This document shows, in pieces, positions 59,701 through 64,000 of a stretch of 64,000 bases of DNA. Source of the DNA: Nemertoderma westbladi (Eukaryota; Xenacoelomorpha; Nemertodermatida; Nemertodermatidae); NCBI GenBank assembly GCA_032718475.1, contig JAUCBJ010009041.1, positions 84,124-148,123 on the forward strand, written 5' to 3'. The number at the start of each line of letters is the position of its first letter. Position 1 is the stretch's first letter. The translations under genes and the position numbers were made by a program. The notes under the pieces were generated by a model, which worked only from the letters and a program-made list of their open reading frames with translations, was not told the origin of the DNA and did not search any database.

Positions 59701-62431
59701 TAATGAGATTTCTCTGCGGGCATCGAACTAATTAGCAACGTCAATGTCATACCAATAAATTTAGAATTAACAATGGCAACCAACAGCTGAATATATGATT
59801 GTCTCATCGAAACTTCTTCATGTCGGCAGTGAATCACGAGTTGGAGAATCAGCTGACATTTTTCAAATAATTTAGGTGAGCTAACCAAGAAGTGTTCATG
59901 GTCTACAAACGATTTGAAGTTGTTATTTGTAACCAGATCTAACAATGCGGTAGATGAATCTTGTTGGAGGAGAGCTCTAAACTCCTCATCCCAACACCGA
60001 CGCTGGGGATGGTTGTAATCTCCCAATCCACGATCGACTGATTGTGGTCGCGGATTACCTCGGCCACGGTAGGTTGCACCTCTACCTCGGCCTCCAATGG
60101 GAAGATTGCCCCTGTAAAGGTAAAAATAAATAAAAAAAAACTAAATACGACCGGACCATGTACTATTAATATATTTAGAATAGTGTTTAGCCCCAAAGAA
60201 TACTGTACAGTAGATAATCTATCTTGCTACAGATAATTCGACCTACACAGACAAACACACCCATACATGAATAATTGCGGGAGCAAGGGTCTAAGCCTCG
60301 ATACCAAAAATGTAAATAACATTAAAATACACCCACACATAGTATACTGTGACGAAATTGATCACTGTAAGAAATATATGGTTACAATTTGCTGCTCTAG
60401 TTTACTGATGCAGCCAGCCACTTGAGTTCCACATCAATATAATTTGAACTAGCAGAAAATTCCTAAGTCAGTCATATACGTAGTACTGTAGAAGTTTGGT
60501 GTGCAGAGAAATTGTTAGATAGATAGATTTATTTATACATTATGTAAAAAACAATAACAAATACACCAAACAATGTACCGGTATAAAGGTATTGTCAAAC
60601 ATAACATATAGGATTACCCCTAAAGCTTTGCAGCTTATTTCCAAGGGGGTCCTTTATGTTACTTGGTTACAAATACAATATTACACTACGCTAACCTAAA
60701 ACCAATATAAAACGTAATTACACTATGTACATGTACAACTTTACCGAGAGCGTGACAATGTCAGACTCAACAATAAAGATGTAATGTACAGAACAATTTA
60801 TTATAAAACGTAATTACAGTATAAATAGTAAATAATTAATAAACTAATAACTTACTGTAGGACTATTGTACCTATTTTTACATTGTACACGGAGGTGAGA
60901 TTTAACTGCAGATTTAAAAGAATGTTGATTATCTAGGTTTTTAATTTTAATTTCATTCATTTAATCTTATAGTTTGGATAGAAACAATAATCTGAATTCA
61001 AATAAGCTAGTTTTGATTAGATTGAACGATGAGCCAAGGTAGCAATTAAATCATTGACCTACTTCATAGTTCCAGGGCAGCTTTACATTTTGCACTCCCA
61101 CAGGCACAGTGTACCTGCTATCTGAGAGTGGGCGGCAAGAGTAGGCTAAAAGGCTATCATTCTTGTCTATACATAACATCGGTAATGACTAACGAGCAGT
61201 CCAGTCGAAAGTACGAAAGCTGCTTTAATAAAAACCACCACATTTAACATAAAATATTTAATGTGCTTTTGAATGACCTACAGTCGCTGATGATCCAAAT
61301 TCAAGTAAAAGATATATTATGCCCAACATATTGGCCTATAGGCCCATGTGAAGAATACCAGTCTTTCTGCCGTTATATTTCACTTTGCAGTTACCCCCAT
61401 GTGAAGAATACCAGACTTTCTGCCGTTATATTTCACTTTGCAGTTACCCCCATGTGAAGAATACCAGACGTTCTGACGTTATATTTAACTTTGCAGTTAC
61501 CCCCATGTGAAGAATACCAGACTTTCTGCCGTTATATTTCACTTTGCAGTTACCCCCATGTGAAGAATACCAGACTTTCTGCCGTTATATTTCACTTTGC
61601 AGTTACCCCCATGTGAAAAATACCAGACTTTCTGCCGTTATAATTCACTTTGCAGTTACCCCCATGTGAAGAATACCAGACTTTCTGCCGTTATATTTCA
61701 CTTTGCAGTTACCCCCATGTGAAGAATACCAGACTTTCTGCCGTTATATTTCACTTTGCAGTTACCCCCATGTGAAGAATACCAGACTTTCTGCCGTTAT
61801 ATTTCACTTTGCAGTTACCCCCATGTGAACAATACCAGGTTTTCACCAAAAACACAGGTTACAGAGGGGCTGAATCTAACCAAAACAATAAACGAATTAG
61901 TATATGTACAGGTTATAAGACAGAAATAAGCGCTATAAAACACTTAATAAAGATAAATTAAAAAAAAAAAAAATCTTCATAATAATATAAAATTCCAATA
62001 GAAAGTCGACCGAAGAGTGAAATCCGGGTATTCTCTTCACATTGGCGGGCCTATAAGTGTAGTGTAATTAAAAATGTACATACTGTACATATTGATTAAG
62101 CGCGGAACGGCCTATACCCATACAATGCTCATAAATTATCACCTTAAGTAAGTACCCCAGCTCATAGGCTGATAAAGAGGCGTTATAGTATTAATATTAC
62201 TCACCCATTCGATATGATTCTAGTATTGGAGGTTTCGTCTCTGGTATTCATTTGATTGCGCCGTGATGGCTGTTCCATCGACTCCCGAACTCCCGAGTTG
62301 CGGGTTGCGCTCCGACGGCCACGACTTCCCGATGATGTTTGCCTCGACCGATTTGCGGTAGATTTCGGTCGAGCACCGCCTTCCTCCCAATTCCTCGGAC
62401 CATTCCAACAGCCTCTGCCTCTACCAGCCAT
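30302..62431 (-). CDS. ZNFX1: ZNFX1: NFX1-type zinc finger-containing helicase, complete nine-exon gene
   Basis: Nine minus-strand exons join by consistent GT-AG sites and phases: 62431-62205, 60111-59552, 58861-57197, 46860-46733, 43563-43223, 41679-41515, 37754-37529, 37350-37124 and 32759-30302. They give 1998 codons plus stop, close to the vertebrate ZNFX1 (about 1900 aa). Order: RG-rich N-terminus, helical ARM-type region, SF1 helicase core, NF-X1 zinc fingers, and a C-terminal RZ-type zinc finger. ZNFX1 is an RNA-binding helicase acting in antiviral sensing and in small-RNA inheritance in nematodes. About 26 kb of the span is intron, most of it tandem repeats and transposon debris. Confidence 0.88.
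33217..33288 (+). repeat. tRNA-like head in left arm of foldback element
   Basis: A-box-like TGGTCTAGTGG at 33224-33234 and B-box GGTTCGATCCC at 33268-33278 with tRNA-like spacing. An inverted partner is at about 36974-37050. Not a plausible functional tRNA, since the acceptor stem is poor. Confidence 0.6.
33385..35915. repeat. 63-bp minisatellite, left arm (about 40 units)
   Basis: Units carry GGAAACAGAGTGGAAGGGTT and CCATGGTGGTGAACAGGCAT. Because 63 is divisible by three and one frame lacks stops, the array shows 21-residue periodic frames ([13 protein letters not shown]...). These are artefacts, broken wherever a unit has GTTGAAGG. Confidence 0.93.
35920..36610. repeat. Central palindrome of foldback element with captured LINE tails
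   Basis: The left half has AGCCCATGACTTTCTTGAGA and TGTCATGGGTGATAGAGAGT; the right half has the same blocks inverted (GCGTCTCAAGAAAGTCATGG). These are the C-terminal LINE tail seen at 1640 and 47349. The left half keeps a GTAGTAGTAGTA microsatellite tail that the right half lacks. The spacer at about 36260-36370 is flanked by inverted ACCTATAATT/AATTATAGGT. Confidence 0.7.
36612..36870. repeat. 63-bp minisatellite, right (inverted) arm, about 4 units
   Basis: Same unit as 33385-35915 on the opposite strand. The large copy-number difference between arms indicates unequal expansion after the palindrome formed. Confidence 0.92.
36974..37050 (-). repeat. tRNA-like head in right arm of foldback element
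   Basis: Inverted partner of 33217-33288, with B-box-like GGTTCGATCCC on the minus strand. Confidence 0.6.
37124..37350 (-). CDS. ZNFX1: ZNFX1 exon 8 (helicase motif IV region)
   Basis: A 227-bp exon between acceptor AATTTTAG and donor CCAG|GTAATA. It encodes [14 protein letters not shown], typical of the Q-H/Y-RM-P segment of Upf1-like SF1 helicases, and ends within an Arg codon completed by exon 9. Confidence 0.93.
37529..37754 (-). CDS. ZNFX1: ZNFX1 exon 7 (Walker B and motif III)
   Basis: A 226-bp exon. It encodes [14 protein letters not shown] (motif II, DEAA-like with Glu at the first acidic position) and [13 protein letters not shown] (motif III, GDxxQL). Donor AAG|GTTGGT is slightly unusual but phase-consistent. 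Intron 7 is only 178 bp. Confidence 0.92.
37908..37960 (-). repeat. Dispersed about 50-bp repeat element, copy 3
   Basis: Minus-strand GAGCAGTTTCAGTGGCACGT followed by AACCAAAACAATAAAC, in ZNFX1 intron 6. See 17816, 21291 and 61853. Confidence 0.55.
38275..41217. repeat. Roughly 40-44-bp minisatellite with 978-bp higher-order repeat (ZNFX1 intron 6)
   Basis: Units share GGAGACAAAGTGAGCTGGCC and end in GGGCTGAACGCCGGCCGCCA or a shorter ACGGCCGCCAC form. A block with the rare variant CTGAATGTCATTCGCCAC occurs at 39083 and again at 40061, exactly 978 bases apart. Neighbouring variants are in the same order, so a large segment was duplicated. GC-rich against an AT-rich intron. Long frames on both strands are artefacts of stop-poor units. 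Confidence 0.92.
41515..41679 (-). CDS. ZNFX1: ZNFX1 exon 6 (helicase motif Ic, TTTGAAR)
   Basis: A 165-bp exon. It encodes a charged coiled stretch ([15 protein letters not shown]) and then [14 protein letters not shown], the T-T-x-G/TGAAR helicase motif preceding Walker B. The acceptor ATCTGTAG lies only a few bases from the 5' edge of the inserted LINE fragment. Confidence 0.92.
41692..43062 (+). pseudogene. Non-LTR retrotransposon reverse transcriptase, degenerate (ZNFX1 intron 5, antisense)
   Basis: An open frame at 41706-42557 has RT motifs: [32 protein letters not shown] (motif A), [13 protein letters not shown] (motif B) and [10 protein letters not shown] (motif C). A frameshift lies near 42540, a stop replaces a codon at about 42710, and TAA follows at 42917. 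The reading then resumes in fragments ([38 protein letters not shown]). There is no endonuclease domain, so it is 5' truncated. The C-terminal tail type found at 1640, 36000 and 47349 would follow next and is missing here. Confidence 0.88.
43223..43563 (-). CDS. ZNFX1: ZNFX1 exon 5
   Basis: A 341-bp exon. Begins [20 protein letters not shown], contains an acidic/basic linker of helicase domain 1B type, and ends VQDRKRLY plus two bases of an Arg codon. Acceptor TACGATTTTCAG, donor ACAG|GTAGGG. Confidence 0.9.
43564..44093. other. ZNFX1 intron 4, 5' flank of the SINE
   Basis: AT-rich, with a GTAAAGTAAA run near 43990. No gene seen; the minus-strand 94-codon frame has no support. Confidence 0.4.
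44094..44276 (-). repeat. tRNA-derived SINE, copy 2 (ZNFX1 intron 4)
   Basis: The minus strand begins AGCTTGGTGTAGTGGTTGCA with B-box GGTCGTGGGTTCGTTCC. The body shares TTCGGCACGAATGCTTT and TAGCTAAATGAGTACTGGAG with 34-276. Confidence 0.65.
44474..44546 (-). tRNA. tRNA-Lys (anticodon CTT)
   Basis: 73 bases fold as a full cloverleaf. The acceptor arm is GCCTGGC / GTTGGGC, with G-U pairs. The D-arm has GCTC...GAGC, the anticodon stem TGGGA/TCCCA frames the loop CTCTTAA (anticodon CTT), and the T-arm is GTGGG TTCGATC CCCAC. A TTTT terminator lies about 14 bases downstream. It lies in ZNFX1 intron 4, in the same direction. The several G-U pairs in the acceptor stem leave open a tRNA pseudogene. 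Confidence 0.85.
44715..45558. repeat. 115-bp minisatellite made of two roughly 57-bp half units (ZNFX1 intron 4)
   Basis: GCCGCGCCGAAGGTCCCAG recurs every 115 bases from about 44880 to 45341. Between copies lies a related half unit with GCCGACGGACCCAG. Both halves share AGATCTCGCGGT.AGCCACA. Edge units at both ends are single half-units, so a 57-bp repeat dimerised and then amplified. Periodic frames here are artefacts. Confidence 0.9.
45580..46420 (-). pseudogene. Heavily degraded non-LTR retrotransposon fragment (ZNFX1 intron 4)
   Basis: Read on the minus strand in shifting frames, it shows ICGFLQGL-like remains of the FVDFxKAFDS motif near 46290-46310. Later pieces such as EPVLLYGL and LTILDSN resemble RT C-terminal regions. 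Many stops and shifts. A different, older family than the copy at 41692. Confidence 0.45.
46733..46860 (-). CDS. ZNFX1: ZNFX1 exon 4
   Basis: A 128-bp exon encoding [19 protein letters not shown] and ending KEYLE. The donor is GGAG|GTAAGT, with acceptor TTCCATAG. Phase fits exon 3 (one base) and exon 5 (zero). The acceptor and first coding bases are repeated twice more upstream (see 46838-46972). Confidence 0.85.
46838..46972. repeat. Triplicated exon 4 acceptor region, about 50-bp unit
   Basis: AAAGTCCAAAGTACCACGGA then TCTAT(AT)GGAAGATTAAT occurs three times. Each unit contains, on the minus strand, a pyrimidine-containing ATCTTCCATA(TA)TAG acceptor followed by the start of exon 4 (ATCCGTGGTACTTTGGACTT). 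Only the innermost copy continues into the full exon. Confidence 0.9.
46973..47348. other. ZNFX1 intron 3, no feature recognised
   Basis: AT-rich; no gene or strong repeat between the triplicated acceptor and the LINE tail. Confidence 0.4.
47349..47521 (+). pseudogene. LINE ORF2 C-terminal tail fragment, copy 3, with TAG microsatellite end
   Basis: Encodes [14 protein letters not shown]-type and shifted [23 protein letters not shown]-like remnants. Ends AGCATGCCGATCC then TAGTAGTAG, as in the foldback element centre. The TAG triplets look like the 3' microsatellite tail of the LINE. Confidence 0.55.
47884..55728. repeat. Modular 39-bp/28-bp minisatellite, nearly 8 kb (ZNFX1 intron 3)
   Basis: Every unit has the core AATATAGTCCAATAAGTCCA (plus TG). 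In 47884-52615 and 54620-55728 the core is joined to CAATCCCAGCTCCTTAG, making 39-bp units (roughly 150 in all). In 52620-54620 it is joined to TCCAGG, making 28-bp units with single 39-bp units interspersed near 53284, 53433, 53836, 54046 and 54251. 39 is 13 codons, so several frames stay open for kilobases. These are artefacts, not proteins. Confidence 0.95.
55729..57196. other. ZNFX1 intron 3, 5' part: G runs and a short direct repeat
   Basis: G25 at 55770-55794 and G22 at 56862-56883. ATTCCAGAACAT.TTTAACAT.GGGTG occurs at about 56112 and 56384, with similar following bases. No coding sequence supported. Confidence 0.5.
57197..58861 (-). CDS. ZNFX1: ZNFX1 exon 3 (helicase N-domain and Walker A)
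   Basis: The 1665-bp exon (residues about 263-817) has the family block [29 protein letters not shown] and PLRDG. The helicase core then starts, with [13 protein letters not shown] (Q-motif-like), [14 protein letters not shown] (Walker A, about residue 680) and [14 protein letters not shown] (motif Ia). Donor AAAC|GTGAGT. The acceptor (ACTGAAAAG at 58862) has a poor pyrimidine tract but is the one that keeps phase with exon 2; the first few codons are therefore less certain. Confidence 0.92.
58862..59551. other. ZNFX1 intron 2
   Basis: A 690-bp intron with no repeat or RNA gene recognised, apart from the short palindrome TTCGGCCTATCAGGCCTCATCA near 59070. Confidence 0.5.
59552..60111 (-). 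CDS. ZNFX1: ZNFX1 exon 2 (RG-rich then ARM-type helical region)
   Basis: A 560-bp exon. Starts [18 protein letters not shown] (RNA-binding RG motifs), then [17 protein letters not shown] and alpha-helical repeats with LILQLVIHC and [11 protein letters not shown], as in the N-terminal region of ZNFX1. Acceptor ACCTTTACAG, donor ATCG|GTCAGT. Confidence 0.9.
60515..60715 (-). repeat. LINE 3'-end fragment (ZNFX1 intron 1)
   Basis: The minus strand reads GGACCCCCTTGGAAATAAGC, GCTTTAGGGGTAATCC and ends AATAAATCTATCTATC. This matches the usual 3' end layout of CR1/L2-like LINEs (a conserved segment ending in a short microsatellite tail). No coding sequence remains. Confidence 0.55.
60716..61335. 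other. ZNFX1 intron 1, no feature recognised
   Basis: AT-rich sequence without gene or clear repeat. Confidence 0.4.
61336..61835. repeat. 53-bp minisatellite, about 9 units (ZNFX1 intron 1)
   Basis: Units read CCCCATGTGAAGAATACCAG, ACTTTCTGCCGTTATATTTC and ACTTTGCAGTTAC. They are nearly identical apart from single substitutions, so the array is recent. Confidence 0.93.
61853..61895 (+). repeat. Dispersed about 50-bp repeat element, copy 4
   Basis: ACAGGTTACAGAGGGGCTGA followed by AACCAAAACAATAAACG, directly after the 53-bp array. Confidence 0.5.
62205..62431 (-). CDS. ZNFX1: ZNFX1 exon 1 (start codon, RG/Ser-rich N-terminus)
   Basis: ATG at 62431 opens [15 protein letters not shown], followed by a basic Ser/Arg/Asn-rich, probably disordered stretch. 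The exon ends RIISNG with donor ATGG|GTGAGT, and phase matches exon 2. The RG motifs continue across the junction. Confidence 0.85.
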
Positions 62432-62680
62432 TAAATGTTATTCATATAGCGGTAATTACTTACCACGCGGTACACTAGACCGTGGCACAGTAAAAAATAA
62501 TTGTAAAGGTTACCGGCAACCGGTAATAAATAAAGAGAGTTTTCCGGCTCACCGGAAATCACCGGAACCGGACACTTTGCCGTGACATTTGCGATGGCTG
62601 CGCTGTGAAAACGCTATATGGTTGCAGGTTGTCAACGACAGCGCAGCGTTTTGGAAAAGTATGTACAGGTTACGACTTGG
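62432..62680 (-). promoter_or_regulatory. Presumed ZNFX1 5' UTR and promoter
   Basis: GC-richer than the flanks, with nested CCGG palindromes (TTACCGGCAACCGGTAA, CACCGGAAATCACCGG) and an imperfect inverted GCGCTGTGAAAACGCT / AACGACAGCGCAGCGTT. No TATA box is evident at a canonical distance. Confidence 0.3.
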
Positions 62681-64000
62681 AATTATAAGGTACCGGTAGA
62701 AGTAATAATAAAATGGGGTTAAGGCTAGTGTACTACAGTTAGACAGAACGTACACTAAATAATAACTACATTAACATAACAGTAAATTTAAAGTTAAGTA
62801 AAATTTACATTTTATTTAATTTAAACCACAATAATGTAGACTAATACTGGAGAAATACGACTGTATCACTACCAATTATACCACCTACATGGAAGTTATA
62901 TCGAAACTGAAAAATGAAATCTTATTGATGACGTCAATACTCCGAACCCTCCCTCCCTCCCACCCTCCCTCCCTCCCTCTTACAAAAACCAAACTGTAAA
63001 TAGCCATCCATTTAATAAGAAATGAGAGAATAATAGTTAATAAGAAACAATAACGCAGGCACTGTATTTGGTTGGCATGCAAACAGCATTCTTTGATAAA
63101 GCCATCTAATCCTATTTCCATTTATGTCCAGCAATTTATTGCATAATATTCAATCGTCGTTTAAAAGTAGTACCGACGTGTTTGTTCGTGGGAGGGGGGA
63201 GGGTTTAGGTAGATTATTTAGGGGGGTGGGGGGGGGGGGGGGGGGGGGGGGTACACAATTCTATTAGATTAACTGATGGTGCTATAACTATTTTTCCTGT
63301 ACTTGTGTTTTGGGCCAAATTGAACCGGGATACCCCATCATACTGTAATAACCACACAGGCAGCACAGAAGTGCAAAAGAGGGAGAGTGTTGATATACTG
63401 TATTGGTCAACTTTCTTGATGTTTTCGGCTATATTTGGTTGTTAGCTTGTATTATAGGGCCTATACATTGACGCAAATCACAAAATCTTGTCAAAAATTA
63501 AAGACAATAGCATTGCTTTCAGTTTCATTTTGTAAGCACAGTAAAAGCAAAGCAAATTCTGCAGAAGATTCTCCAGTTATTTATATATTTATATATTTTT
63601 TATTTAGTTTTTGTATTTTTATTTTTATGTTTTATGATGCCGAAACGCAAGTCAATCATTTCTATCGGTAGGCCTACCAACAACGCCAAGTATCTATGCC
63701 CATAAAACATGTCTGCCCGCACCTCGGAAAATGTATACTGCAAATGAGATAAGATTATCACACCGGACAAACATTACGATTTGGTGGAATATAATACTGA
63801 AGTTTGAGTTGAACAGAACGGGGGTCGTAGCCTTCTTAAGGGAAAATAAATAAGTGGAATTCTAATGAAACAAAAGGCAAAGTTTTCCCATGGGTTTGAT
63901 TGACTGGGAGGTGAATAACACAATGTTTGTTTGAATTTTATAGTTGTACACTTTCTATAATATAGGATATAGGCCTACTTTTATAGTAGTGAAGTAGTGT
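62681..64000. other. Upstream intergenic region, simple repeats only
   Basis: Contains a (CCCT)n-type polypyrimidine tract at 62948-62980 and G24 at 63228-63251. No supported gene; short frames look accidental. Confidence 0.5.

Overview
The window is metazoan nuclear DNA. It has spliced GT-AG genes, tRNA-derived SINEs, non-LTR retrotransposon debris, many private minisatellites and hairpin elements. Frequent GTAGGCCTAC and TACCGGTA words recall invertebrate deuterostome genomes such as echinoderms and hemichordates. That placement is inference from base words and gene content, and it is weak.

Layout. At 1-2.66 kb the last two exons of an unidentified + strand gene enter from the left, with a SINE and small hairpins around them. 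At about 2.8-12.7 kb sits an AT-rich virus-like element. It encodes a protein-primed family B DNA polymerase split by one in-frame TAA, a putative TATA-binding-protein (TBP)-like protein, a protein with a possible PC4-like ssDNA-binding domain, two small ORFs, and a convergent 198-codon ORF. I see no integrase, capsid or packaging ATPase, so it is either a remnant or an unusual gene set. Pairing a protein-primed polymerase with a TBP-like factor and possible PC4-like factors is the most interesting signal in the window. Next come three intronless host-type genes: TMEM209 (14.5-16.3 kb, minus), a fatty-acid-hydroxylase/sterol-desaturase superfamily member (20.25-21.2 kb, plus), and a short canonical-ankyrin-like repeat protein (25.2-26.6 kb, plus). 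The intergenic DNA between them is rich in hairpins, G/C homopolymers and simple repeats.

From 30.3 to 62.4 kb the minus strand carries one complete nine-exon gene for ZNFX1, an SF1 helicase with NF-X1 zinc fingers and an RZ-type finger. I reconstructed it by splice sites: all exon phases agree and the predicted product is 1998 aa. Its introns are inflated by unrelated tandem arrays: a foldback-like palindromic element with 63-bp repeats (intron 8), a roughly 40-44-bp array with a 978-bp higher-order repeat (intron 6), a reverse-transcriptase pseudogene (intron 5), a 115-bp array plus tRNA-Lys, SINE and LINE debris (intron 4), a nearly 8-kb 39/28-bp modular array (intron 3), and a 53-bp array (intron 1).

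Most long open frames in the arrays are artefacts of repeat units that are stop-free or divisible by three. No sequence search was possible. Family calls rest on recognised motifs, and the divergent ones (TBP-like, PC4-like, the 198-codon protein) are hypotheses to test by profile and structure searches.
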